NCBI GenBank assembly: GCA_020736575.1
Contig: JAGPYM010000019.1
Location: 124,001 to 188,000 of the forward strand
Reading direction: 5' to 3'
Source of the DNA: Thelonectria olida
Lineage: Eukaryota; Ascomycota; Sordariomycetes; Hypocreales; Nectriaceae
Length of the DNA: 64,000 nucleotides
Part shown: piece by piece, positions 10,635 to 21,818 of the stretch
Layout of the letters: each line of letters opens with the position of its first letter
Numbering within the stretch: the stretch's first letter is position 1
Notes under the pieces: generated by a model
The model's input: the letters and a program-made list of their open reading frames with translations, nothing else
Database searches by the model: none
What the model was told of the DNA's origin: nothing
Made by a program: the position numbers and the translations under genes

Positions 10635-13600
10635 CGGGGTTATATTTCTCGGGGGGGAGGTTCCCGGCTATACTAATCAGCGCGATGTTCGCCGGTCATG
10701 TTGGTCTCCGAGTCGCCGGCGACCCAACTCCGGCGAGAAACGCTCCGAAGGCCGGTCCCCGAATCGCCCGGCCCATCTGTCTCCGGGCCATGCCCACCGA
10801 GCTTGCGTCTATTCGTCCCAATACAGGCATCTCGAAAAGGCGGCCAGTTTCTTCTTCGTCTTCTCCACCTCCAAAGTCCAAGCCTGGGTCTCCCCTCCTT
10901 CGGCCACTTCTCACCTGGCTCATCGGCGTCTTTGTGGCCCTCGGCATGTCAGAATGCGGAATTCATCGAGTGAGAGTGCGAGAAGAGGATATGACATGGG
11001 TGAGGGCCCCGAGATATGGGAGGGGGCGTGTTGGTGCTAAGGCGAGAAGCCGTTAGGGCTTACGGGGTGTAGGAAGGCCAACAAGCCGAGCATGGGTCAG
11101 GTTTCCCATGGCGCCGGCCGATGAGGGAAGAGAGGACTCTCATATGGGGTGATGGTCGATGGGAAAGCCGGGGGAGGGCGGCCGAAGATCGTCAGACGGC
11201 GACGGGACGATCGGATGGTTCCTGGTGCGAGCAAGGGAAGCTATCTGACTCGGGGGCGACTTCCAAAGGAGAAGGGGGGGGTATATCATCTCATCCTCGA
11301 CGGTGTCAGAAGTGTCAACCAAGAAAGAAAGCTATGACCTCGAAGGGTTTCAAAACAATTGCTCAGCACTACTGTGAGACAAGATCTACCACGACAGCTT
11401 GTTCACGTCAAATGGCAACGGCCATGTCCACCGAGGAGAGGCAACGATCCCTGACTGCATGCCCATGCCCCATCGTTGTTCCACCCCCCGTCCACCGTCC
11501 CGTTCACCTACGGAGTAGCACACTACACTATCCGTGGCCCTTGATTGTATCCCACGCACCACTCGAACTAGCCATGCAACTTTGACTCGTCAGAAGAGAC
11601 AAGGCGGTGACTCTACCAAATTTTTTTTTTGACTTTGCCCAACCTTGCACAACTCAACTTGCTGCAACCCATTCCCCCGGACTAGTCGCCCATCGCGCAT
11701 CTCAGGGACTGCTTCGGGCCTAGCAGCAGCGAGTTCGGAATAAGAAAAACTTCATGATGACCGTCGGGCGGTGATGACATCTTTTGCTTGGTCTTGGCAT
11801 GAGAAACGGGGACTCCGCTTTCTTACCGTTTCGCTGGGAATGGACTTTCGGTCGTCAAACGCCAACGCCAACGGCATTTGCGGCGTTTGCGCTAACTAGG
11901 CCGATAGGCTACCAAGCTGACTGCTCATGTTACTCGGGAGGGTTAGTTATCAAATGAATGGCGACAGAACCGGTCGCTGGTCTAAAAATCTCATGTATGT
12001 AAGTCCATTGGGCTTGGCCATGATTTGGTCTTTCGGTAGCGGAAAGCAAAAGCCTAGGACTCTCTCAAGTCACAAGAAATGCCCCGTCGTGGTAATGTTA
12101 AGCGAGGCGGAATGTTGCGGTTTCGAGGCATCGTCATCGTAGCAAGCAAGATGGTTGCGGATATGTGAGTATGCGTCTCGTCATCCTACATACCTAGTTG
12201 TGTGTGTTCAACGTCCTCGTGGATCGTCGCTTTTGTGCAGCCCTGAGGGCGTGTCGCCTTGTTTCTACCAGGCAGAGAAAGCCTTTTGCGAGGTTGGGGG
12301 GTTGTGTAAGATAGCATCATGGTGCATTACACAGCTTCGACAATGACGATGCGCTGGATTCAACGTAAGCTTCACCGCCTTGATGTCTTTTTGGCCTTGT
12401 TACGCTGAAGGTGTGAACGATATTCGAATCTTTGGTAATCTCAGACAGTTTGACAAACAAGTCACCACAAGAATCGATGAAGATGGCATACTCTTCAGCA
12501 TCCCAGGTGTGAGAGCTCGCCACCCCAGCTCGCTCACTTCACTTAGCACTGACACTCGACTCACTCAGCATCCCTCATCTCCGGCCAAATCCGACCACTC
12601 GGCCGTTTGGTCGAGAAGCCGTGACGTAGCTCCCATTGGCCTTCACACACAAAGTGTGACGTACCCAGCCCTCGAGTCTTGATACCCCTTCTGGTGAAGA
12701 ATGGGAACATGCACGGGGATCACGCAGGCTCGGCCTTTTCAGGGCTGCCACGTTGTCTCCTTGGATCACTGTTGTGCTTTGCGAGAATAACGCCAAGAAC
12801 AGATAGGGCAATGTCATGCTCGCCCGGGGATGGTGTGCCAGTTGAAGCATGGTTAGTGGCTATCACTTCTTCGAGCAAGTGCACCAATGTTTCCATCTGA
12901 CTGCATTTCGTCCTTTGCCGTTCCGAGGATGGCGCAACTGAATGGTGTTTAGGCAGTCATCACATCAGATTCTTCTTTTCTGGTGGTTGAGCGCTGGAGC
13001 CGCCAGAAGCAAGAACTGCGGAACGTCTCCCGCCCCTTATACTTGGCGCTCTTTCTCTCGAGACATTGGAGAATGCCGGGGAACATATCAGTGGGCATTC
13101 TCAAAGTTGGAAATCGACCATGAGCTTTGAACTTTGTGCTCTTCTCCGGGGCTGGACGTCAGCGGGAGACACCAAAGACTCGCTCCGATGCCCGACCTCC
13201 CGGAGTCTACAGGAACAAGACCCCTGGTTTAGTCGCCGGCCAGTCGGGCAACGGATGGCCCACGAAGAGAAGAGCGGTTGTTTTCCAGAGGACGGTGCAC
13301 GGGGAAAGACGCTGCCGGTTGCACACTTACGACTTTGACAAGGCTGAAAAGGGAACCTAACTGAACGGAGGAAGATGTGTCTCGAACCGTGGGTCTATTG
13401 TCTGAGGCGTTCAGGGGGGTGTGTGTGATGTTGGTTGGGAGGGAAAAAAGGGTACAAAGGGCCTCAAGTACCTCTTGTCCTGCTTACGCTCCCTTGAGGA
13501 CACGCCCCCCATACCGCGTCTGCCATGGGCTGCTCGTTGCTCTAGAAGCACGCCATCACTGCCGAGAAGAACAAAACAAGTTTGAGTCGAAGGTTGCTGT

Positions 13601-16600
13601 CCTGGAGGTGCACTAGCAGTTGCAACCCCAACCCATCGGGCACCGCCCGGGTTCCTTTCGAGCACACAAGCCACTGAAGAAGAAAATATAGTGCCCAAGC
13701 GAGAACGCCCTGTGGGCTTTTGATCAATCAGCCCCGTGCGGAGAGAGGCATTCACGTTTGCCCGGCTGGAGAGACAAGGCATCGTTCTAGACGGCATATT
13801 GGAAGCCCTATGCGTCCCCCATGATCTCATCTGCAGGCGAGACGAATGTCCAGTCGTGCCCCAGTTTCAGCCATGTCGTATTCTTCCCAGCCATCCCCCT
13901 CATAAGGCAGCATGAGATATTTTTTCTTGTTTTGGCCGTGGTGGTGCGACACACTCGTTCTGTTTGTCATCGAGACGCATCTCCCATCCAGAGCAACAGA
14001 GCGTCGAGGCGCTATTCGTCTACTTCGGACATGCTGCCCAGAATAGCGACATGCAGAGGGCAAGTGAAAGGATAGTAAGGGAAGGGAATGATATACCCTA
14101 GTTAGGTTGACAGCGCAGAGTCGCATTCGCCCTTCTCAAACGGCCCCCAGGGCCCCCGGGCGGCAGACCCAAGCTGTCGGTAGTTGAGCAAGTTTGTTAT
14201 TTCTTTCTGATGATATTCTTCCGTGGATCTTTTGGTCAAACACGGAAGAATCCTTCAAAGGGACACTGGTAGGGTCACATGCGCTGGTGCTCATGCGTCG
14301 CGTAAGACTGTCGTCAGGTCTGATACAGTGCTTTGTGGAGATGAGGGCAAGGGAAGGCAAGAATCCTCGTCCATGGCAAGTGTGTCGAAATGGTTCCGGG
14401 TGTTCTGGTTCAGTCCAAGGGAGCTTTCCCGTAGGTAGACAAACGAGGGTGTGGGTGTCTGGTGTGGGAGACTCATCAACTCTTCGACAACCAAAAGGTC
14501 ACACTCCGCGACGCTACTGTGAGAGGCAGGACGGCATGCATGCCACTTCAGGCCGGGTCCTTTTCTGCAGTCATCATATCGCAGGAAGCGAGGAGGGGTG
14601 TGCGATCTGGCCCCGATTCCGCATGTTTTCGGGGCTAACCAAACATTCCATATATCGCCGAATAGACGTCCCCGTTGCGTCGAGACGCCCCGGCTCCTCT
14701 TCCTGAAGAGGATGAGTGTTTTCGACTCATTGCTGCGAGACTGGACGGTGAGTGTGTTGGATCAAGACGGTCAGTTGCGTGTGCCCCACGGGTAAGCTTA
14801 TCGAAGACAAAGGTCAAATGCCCTGTCACGATCTCTTGTGTGGTGAGCAGTGAGAGCGCCACAGCCCTAGTCGACTGCACTTTGGAGTTGAAGAGCGAGC
14901 CAAGGTGAGAAGACCCAGTCGAGTCAGACGTCACCGCTGTTCGTCGGACACGGGACCTTAGATCGAACCACATTTGGACGCGAGCTTCAATGATCCGGTG
15001 CAACCATTCAGAAACAAACAGGAGGAAACCCTGTCCAGTGCCGTCGTGATGCCCCAGTTTCGGGAAGAACTCGCTCAAGCCCTAAAGAGTTGTGGCCGAG
15101 CAAAAGAAGACGGCGTCCTATTTCGAGCCGGGAGACAATCCACTCTCTTGCAGCTCACAGGAAGAAAAGAGAGAGTCAGTTCGGGCTGCTGACCAAGACC
15201 AGCCATTGTCCAGTCCACAGTGAAAAGAGGGGGGAGGGAGGGAAAGGTGAGCACGCTGTTGTATGCGTGTAAGCACTAGAACCCGTCTGGGCCCCGCAAA
15301 CAAAACAAACAAAACAAAACAATAACGCTGCTGGATCAGATGCAGATACACGGCAGACGATACAGATTCCGTTGGACATCGGGGTTTTGGAATCATTGTT
15401 GCTGTGGAGAGTCTTGGAGGAACAGGAGGATCGCGGGCGTCAAAGCGAGGTGAGGTAAGGCGAGGTGAAGGATGAGACTGACGGGGGAGATGCAGTAATG
15501 GGCGTGGCGACAAATCAGATGACGGACAAATCAACCATGGCTGGGCCCTCGAGAGGAGGTGACTTGCTAGCTCAGCCCTGTCCGCATGGACCATGGGTCC
15601 AACGGATTGATCTCAGGCAGCCTCAATCTTCTGCTTTGGGGGCCCGAGTGGAGGAGGTTGGAACGGAGTAAGAGTCGTGTGCAGCCTACGAGGTACCTTA
15701 GGCATGACAGCTCCGGACTGAAGATCCCAACCTCATCGCCTTCTCGACTGCAACTCGCAAGTCCGAGTCCGATGGCCCCGGGCTAGCCTGAAGTGTGCAT
15801 CGCTTCTTCCATTATTTCCCGATACTCCGCAGGACTGCTTCGAAGAGGAAGACTATCTGCCATGGCAGGGCTGAGCTATTGCTAGGCATCACTCCAATCC
15901 CTTCGTAACGAGGCCAATGGGATACACACGAATTCGGTCACAGTCCAACAGCCCCCAACGGCAAGTGCCGAGCGGCTCAAGGAAGAAATAAGGGTCCATG
16001 GATTCGATAGTTGCTTTCGCGTCTGACAAAGATATTGGATCGCCAAGGCCTCGTCAGCAAGAGGGTGTGTGAAGGAGCTCACGGGCCTTCGGGACCGAAT
16101 CTTGATTGCCAACGCCGGACGGAGCTTGGGGAAGCTTAGTCTTGGTCTCGACAAGAGGAAATCGTCTGAGTGAGACTCGGACTTGAAGGTCGGAGAATGC
16201 GAGAGGCAGAAGGATGTGATGATCGTCGAGGCTAGGATCTAAGGGTGCAGGAACATGTTAGATAATACAGATCTTTATTTAGAGCAGCCTTACTAATGAC
16301 GCCACATGCACGAAGGAGAGGAGAAAGACGGCGAGGTGACGACCTAAGGTAGCATTGAATGTAGTGCCGAAACATCGTGTGAGTGCTGGCACCTGCAGGA
16401 GAGAAGGTGTTTACACGGGTGGATAAACATCACATCAAAAGTGCCTGAGGAGCGGGATGTCTCTAACAATCGATGAATAGTAATCATTCTCTGTGATTAT
16501 TCTCTAATCAATCTATGAGTTACGTTACTCTTCATTGAACCTACCGACGAGTCTACGCTTAACCATGTATGGGAGCCGCCACTATTCCGTGCTACCTACC

Positions 16601-17567
16601 ATGTAACGTTATGGCATGCCATCGAAATCACACTCAAAGGTCTAGGGTAGGTACAGGGTAAGTGGTGACTTTGAAGTCATCCGCCAAGAAGCGCTGGTCA
16701 ACAGTGTTGTGGTGTTGAAGCTATCGCAAAGGAGGAGTTTATGTTTCTAATGAGTCTACGGTCGAGATGTTGTTCGGTTTGTTCCAACATCTCCTTCCTA
16801 ACACAACAAGCCATCCTTGGAAGTTGAGGTATAGGTTGAAAGTTCGTCAATAGACTGCGGAAGCATAGCAACTTCGACATGCACCGCGAGTCCCGCATGA
16901 AGAGAATAGAAGAAACAAGTGGCTCAATTGAGTCTTATAGAATGAGCACTCGTAAGGTGAATTGATTTCTGGCTAAGTTCTCACAATGTCTCACCGGATA
17001 CCAACCTGCGTTGATGGTCAGGGCAGCTAAGGGTTGGGGGGCGGGTTGTAAGCTCAAGTCTATAGAAAACGTGGATGCACTTCATAACTTCAAGGTCGAA
17101 GAACATCGGGAAGCCATATAGGACCGAGGAGGACTGCTGTTCTGTACCCGTAATCGGGAGTGCCAGCGTCTTGACATAGTGGCAGATGCTGAATGTCCAA
17201 GTCTCTTGATGCCTAGAGGCAACCACTGCTAACAACGGCACGCCAGACAAGAAGCGTACGTGTATCCTCACATAAGCAATCGTCTTCTCTTCCCTCCAGT
17301 AATGAGTTTCGTAAGTGCCATTGAATATGGGTGGTTCGCCATGACATATCGTGGAGCTGGGAGTGTCTAGGGTAATGCCACGTTGATGCTTGAGTTGAGA
17401 CAACGAGAGTAGAGTGTCTGGAGCCAAATGAAAAAAGACTGTTTGAAGTTGAGTTGTCAAGTTTGCACACCTGTGATCGGGCTGCTGCCATTTGTATTCT
17501 GTTTTGGATAAGTATGTTCAGTGCTTTCCCCAACTATCGACGTGACTTTCTGCGAAATGGACACATC
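10635..17567. other. 6.9-kb gene-free region
   Basis: No gene is supportable. Open frames here are short, start at non-ATG codons or show no codon bias. Notable sequence: a T10 run at 11621-11630; an 8-bp dyad CAAACGCC/GGCGTTTG at 11856-11863 and 11882-11889; a CAAAA-type array near 15297-15322; and an AT-richer island at about 16250-16680 that contrasts with the surrounding ~50-55% GC. A 159-codon minus-strand frame at 16981-17460 has no ATG start and is not accepted as a gene. Confidence 0.55.
15297..15322. repeat. CAAA/CAAAA microsatellite
   Basis: This is a short array of CAAA and CAAAA units in the gap between yvh1 and vfa1. It is likely to vary in length between strains. Confidence 0.8.
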
Positions 17568-18308
17568 TCAGCGGGGATCCTCGGTGGGAACAGAAGGAAA
17601 GTAGCCCGGCTTCATCATGCGCTCTCTGTCCCTCCTTGCAGCTTCCGCTTGTCTCTTCTTTGTTAGTCGCTGCTGATAGAAAGCACTGCGCTTTATTAGC
17701 ATACCGGTGACATGAGAGTGGCTGGTTGGCGAAGAACTCACTTCTTCAACTCAAACACTCGGGGCTCTGGTTGAGGAGCAGCCTCCTTTTCTGCCTTTTC
17801 CTATGTTATAGTGTTAGTTATTGTACGCGTTCTCAGTCCCCGTGTTGAACTTGCCTTGTCGTCCTTGTCATCGTCTTTTTTACTGTCGTCCTTCTTGTCA
17901 TCCTTGTCCTTGTCCTTGTCCTTGTCTTTCTCCTTCCCCTTCTCCTTCTCCTTGTCTTTGTCCTTTTTCTCTTCCTTTTCCTTCTTCTTCTTTTGTCTCT
18001 CCTCGTACTCCTTCTTGAGACGCTCCTTTTCTTCCTCCAACTCCTTTTCTCGCTTGGCCTTTAGGGCATCTTGGTCTATCTTTGGCGTGCAGAAGTTGTG
18101 GTCTTTAATGTGAGTCAGACACACGTAGAAGAAGTCCTGGTTGTATTTTAGCCTCGGTATATTTGTACGAAGGCCAGAACTCGTTGCACACCTTGTTATC
18201 TGGCGTGATCAAGACAGAAGTGCTCGGCTTGTAGCAGATGTCGCATGCTTTAGATGCCGACTCGGCGACCCGTCGATGGTGGTAGACGTTGGGAAATGCA
18301 GTTGCCAT
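17568..18308 (-). CDS. vfa1: Vps4-associated protein 1 (Vfa1)
   Basis: The model is complement(join(17568..17685, 17742..17800, 17855..18136, 18192..18308)), 191 aa. Three introns of 55, 54 and 56 nt restore the family frame, and intron 2 uses a GC donor (GCAAGT) with a TAG acceptor. The N-terminus has the zinc-binding signature C22-x2-C25 then C45, H48 and C55 around 'FFYVCLTHIKDHNFC'. The middle (about 60-133) is an extreme Lys/Glu/Asp repeat coiled-coil-like segment. The C-terminus ends in a basic helix with 'FYQQRL' and 'MMKPGYFPS'. Yeast Vfa1 binds the AAA ATPase Vps4 and localises to endosomes, modulating ESCRT-III disassembly; this role is inferred by homology. The gene is divergent from rtt106, with 424 bp between the start codons. 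Confidence 0.9.
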
Positions 18309-18403
18309 GGCAGTTCAAGGGAGTGCTCTGTCAAAGGCCTCGTAGCTCACAGTCTGAGAGGAGTGTATTCTTGGGCTATTGAGGGTATCGTGAGGACATC
18401 AAC

Positions 18404-18411
18404 TGACGTCA
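18404..18411. promoter_or_regulatory. CRE-like palindrome TGACGTCA
   Basis: A perfect 8-bp TGACGTCA, the consensus for ATF/CREB-type bZIP factors, lies 93-96 bp upstream of the vfa1 ATG inside the shared promoter. The match is seen directly; occupancy by a bZIP factor is inference. Confidence 0.55.
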
Positions 18412-18558
18412 AGTGACCCAGCAGACGCGGTCACCACATTTAGGACGCAGGTGCCCCGGAAGCCCCGATTCTAGCGGGCGAGCCCACTAAATAACAGCGA
18501 CAGCTGTCAACTCCCCCTAAGCGTGGGCCTGGACCGCCATGACTAAGCAGTTAATCTC

Positions 18559-18574
18559 TTATCCTTATCTTATC
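18559..18574. promoter_or_regulatory. Cluster of three GATA-factor sites
   Basis: Three TTATC elements (GATAA on the minus strand) lie within 16 bp, upstream of rtt106. Clustered GATA sites are typical targets of fungal GATA factors such as AreA/NIT2. Function is inferred only. Confidence 0.4.
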
Positions 18575-18732
18575 GCACCCGAAACAATTTGACCCATGAC
18601 GATTGCCGTGCCTCTTGTGCAGTAAACCAACACCAACCAAACAAGACAGAAACCATCCTTCACGCAACCCATTTTCTTCCAATTTCCACAACGCCGTCGA
18701 ATTATCCAACGGCAAGGACGGTTGGTTTCAAC

Positions 18733-20501
18733 ATGGGTGCAACACTTGACGCCGAGAAGCTCGGCTTCATATTTCAGTCCCGCCCAGACATTCTCCAGGG
18801 AATCCAGAGAGCTGCTGGTAAACAAAACGCCCCTGATTCATGACAAGACTCGACCAGGCTGACCTTTTTTTTTATTAACAGATTCTCCCGGCCGAGTCGC
18901 GCTCTTCAATGAGATTGCCAGCCACGTCTACGACACGATCCATGGAAACGGTGAACCAGCGCACAAGAAGAGGAGGGTCGACGTGGACCAGACCAATGCC
19001 AACGGCACCACAAACCGTACCAAGCCCAGCGCCAATGTTACCACCAACGCCGCCGACGAACCTGTTCTTCTCGAGATCAAGGAGATTTCCGTCTCCGTGC
19101 CCCAGAGGAAAAAATTTGAGCTGTGTTTCACTGAGAACCACCTTTATGCTCGTGCACCGAACACGACAGCTCCCATTCCAGCCATCACATATGCCTGGCA
19201 GGCTATAGGTGCGTACATGATGACGCCGGATTTTCTATTCTCTCTTCTCATGCTAATACCCCTAAGAATACGCCTTTTATATCCCAGTTCCTGAGAAAAC
19301 CCAAGTTCAGCACAATTACATTCTCTTTCCCCGTGGTGTATGCATACCATCCAAGACGAACCCACCAACCGAGGAGCCCCTCGTTTTCACCGTTGGCGCA
19401 ACCGCCCCTAAGCAGGGGACAATTGCTGGACCTGAGGCGGCATCTGCCTCTGCTGTTTCCGACACCTACAAGTCTCTCTTCCACTGGGCTTTGGGCAGAT
19501 ATCTCAAGCCTAACGGCGTCGATATTATCAGTGCAGACCCTAACAAATTCCACAGCATGGTCCGTCAACCTCACCGGCCGAAAGAGAAGGCCGTGCATGT
19601 CAAGGCATTCAGAGGTTCCAAGGATGGATATCTCTTCTTCCTCGAGACTGGAATTCTCTGGGGTTTTAAAAAGCCGCTCATGTTCACCCCGCTAGACCGC
19701 ATTGTTGCGCTGAGTTACACAAACATCCTTCAACGAACATTCAACGTGGTTGTGGAGGCCTTTGCTGGCGAAGGCGACGCAACCGAAGAGATTGAATTCT
19801 CCATGCTGGACCAGGAGGACTATGGCGGTATTGACGACTATGTGAAGCGCCACCGATTGCAGGACCGCAGCATGGCCGAGCAGAGAAAGGCCAAGTTGGA
19901 GTTGGCAGAGAACCGAGCCAAGAAGGGCGCCGCAGGCGAAAACGGAGACGAAGCGGCAGCCAACGAACAGAACGGCATGACAGAGCTGGAGAAGGCGCAC
20001 CTTGAAGTCTTGCAACAGCCCATTGGAGACGAGGAAGACGAAGAGGATGAAGAGGACTACGACCCTGGCAGTGAAGGAGATAGTGAAGGCTCTGGGGACT
20101 CGAGCGACGATGATGATGATGATGATGATGACGACGAGGATGAAGATGATGACGAGGGCGAAGGCGGAGAGGGAGAAGAAAACGATGCAGAGGAGGCCGA
20201 GGAGGAGGAGGAAGAAGAAGAAGAGGCTGAGCCTGAACCGAAACCGGTCGTACAGAAACCTGCAAAGCCGACAAGGGCTGCGAGGGGCACAAAGACTTCG
20301 AAGGCTGCCAAAGTTGAAAAGGCTGTGAAAGCCGAACCGGCCCCGAAGCGTGCGTCTGCTAGAGCAGCTAAGCCTGCTCCGCCTGCTGAACCCGCTCGGC
20401 CCACGGTGCCTATCAAGTCGGGATGGGCGGCAATTGGAAGATCTCGACGGTCAAACGACGCTATGGATCTGGACGAAGAAAAGTTTGACGTTGTCGGGTG
20501 A
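18733..20501 (+). CDS. rtt106: Histone chaperone Rtt106
   Basis: The model is join(18733..18817, 18882..19208, 19267..20501), 548 aa, with introns of 64 and 58 nt. The first intron restores '[15 protein letters not shown]' and the second '[13 protein letters not shown]'. An N-terminal helical region (1-50) is followed by a KKRR basic patch (57-60). The tandem PH-like histone-binding module spans roughly 80-340, with the family-typical '[20 protein letters not shown]' and a '[12 protein letters not shown]'-type segment. A long acidic tail (about 392-461, including ten consecutive Asp) and a Lys/Ala/Pro-rich basic C-terminus follow. Rtt106 deposits H3K56-acetylated H3-H4 with CAF-1 and in heterochromatin silencing; that role is inferred by family. 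The gene is convergent with the LITAF gene. Confidence 0.92.
20110..20135 (+). repeat. GAT/GAC trinucleotide repeat coding the Asp run of Rtt106
   Basis: A pure or nearly pure GAT/GAC array encodes about ten Asp residues in the acidic tail. Array length could vary between strains without shifting the frame. Confidence 0.85.
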
Positions 20502-21116
20502 TTTGGACGTTGCACGAGGGAGCAGTATGATCACGGCATGGACATGGGCATGGCATGATAGACTGGGATTCACGGCAGATGTAAATGGATTGCGCTCTGC
20601 TGCCGCGCAGGCACCATGTATAAGGGTTGCATTTTCAGCGTTCGGGGATCATGAAATATAAACCTTCCGGCATTTGACGTTGTCGTGATACATCTATCCA
20701 TCTACAACAGTGATGTCGCATCCGAAAAGGAATATGTGTCAAAAAGAAGAAATAAAAAACATACAACAGCGAGGATTCCCCAATCGTCACCGACTTGAGT
20801 ACTAATTCACCGCTTCTTGGCTTGACGTTCGGAGAGCAGACGGGATCCAGTATTTTCCAAGAGCTGTGGTCGTATGTGGCATTCACAGCAGCAAGAAGAG
20901 TATAAGAACGACTTGGAACGTCGCGAAGAATGTGATTGTCTGCTCCAGAGGGAGCTATCTGAACTGGCCTGTCGTTCCTAACAGTCCTCCTTTGTCTCTA
21001 TGACAAGGCCATCCTCTTCGGCATGGGCAACACGGCGAATTAAATCAAGAGGTATCCCAAAACAATATGTAAACAGCGTACAATCAAAACATGCTTCCGT
21101 CAATCGTTGAGGTACA
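20502..21116. other. Convergent 3' intergenic region of rtt106 and the LITAF gene
   Basis: This 615-bp interval contains the 3' ends of two convergent genes. No coding region is seen, and A/T-rich stretches near 20740-20765 could hold polyadenylation signals. Confidence 0.6.
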
Positions 21117-21818
21117 TTACTTCGTATATGCGAGCACTTCGGTACGACCGCTACGGTGGAAGTGTGCAAGTGGGATTCCGCACTGCAACATGTCAGTTAG
21201 GCATTTCATGCCTGAATGAGATTGTTTGAAAGTTGCAACGTACGTTTGCGCATTTGTGGTGGACATCCTTGAGCGAAGTGATGCAATACGGGATGCATCC
21301 TAAGCAGGCGACGAAGCAAGCCAATGCAGCGATACCACTGGCCACATGGTTAGAAGATCAATTCACCCTCCTTTGATGCTTGGGGCAAAACACACTGCGT
21401 AAATCCTCCGCTTTCTGGAGTGGTAACCGTCATGTTCCTCCGCCCGCAACTAGGACACAGGACGGGCGCGCTCTGGCTCTGTAGCATCTGGAGCGGGACG
21501 CAGCCCATGTTCATCTGAGGAGCATAGTTGTTATTGTTGTTGTTGAATTGCTGCTTCTGTTGAGGCTGGACGCCTTGGCTGTGATGGGGAGGAACGTCTT
21601 GGTGAGGAGGGAGTCCGCCCCGAAGGGAGCCCTGCTCTCCGAGAGGAGGAGACCCTGGGCTTTTGGGGGTGCCGGCGCCGGGGGCATCGCGCTCGTAGGA
21701 GGGAGGGAGCTCGTGGATTTCGTTGGCGGAGGGTTGGTGGCCTTGGGGCGGTGCTTTTGGTGAGTTAGTTATGTTGTCTGTATGGAAACGCTGGACGAGA
21801 CTTACTTGGCTTCTCCAT
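21117..21818 (-). CDS. LITAF-like zinc-ribbon domain protein
   Basis: The model is complement(join(21117..21182, 21244..21337, 21396..21753, 21806..21818)), 176 aa. Introns of 61, 58 and 52 nt all have consensus donors. The first coding exon is only 13 nt. Residues 1-100 are Pro/Gln/Asn-rich and include a PPSY motif at 21-24 and an Asn run near 74-80. The LITAF domain follows: C104-x2-C107, a hydrophobic segment rich in Ala, Cys and Ile (about 125-144), then C153-x2-C156 and a conserved 'HFHRSGRTEV' tail. LITAF proteins are monotopic membrane proteins on the cytosolic face of endosomes, and the PPxY suggests recruitment of a Nedd4/Rsp5-type ligase. Both are inferred from the family. Convergent with rtt106, divergent from mrp10. 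Confidence 0.87.

Larger units (their letters stand above)
18309..18732. promoter_or_regulatory. Bidirectional promoter of vfa1 and rtt106
   Basis: This 424-bp interval separates two divergent start codons and must hold both promoters. It contains a perfect CRE palindrome at 18404-18411, about 100 bp from the vfa1 ATG, and three TTATC (reverse-strand GATAA) elements at 18559-18574, about 160 bp from the rtt106 ATG. No coding sequence is seen. Confidence 0.7.

Noticed and set aside
14926..14938. 13-bp identity AGACGTCACCGCT with 30457-30469
   Set aside because: With 64 kb of sequence, tens of 13-mer matches are expected by chance.
16981..17460. 159-codon minus-strand frame, somewhat protein-like
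   Set aside because: Starts at TTG, third positions show no GC preference, no domain is recognised and no upstream exon with ATG joins it convincingly.
19741..20292. Long minus-strand and +1 frames across the Rtt106 acidic tail
   Set aside because: Shadow frames of a GA-rich repetitive coding region.
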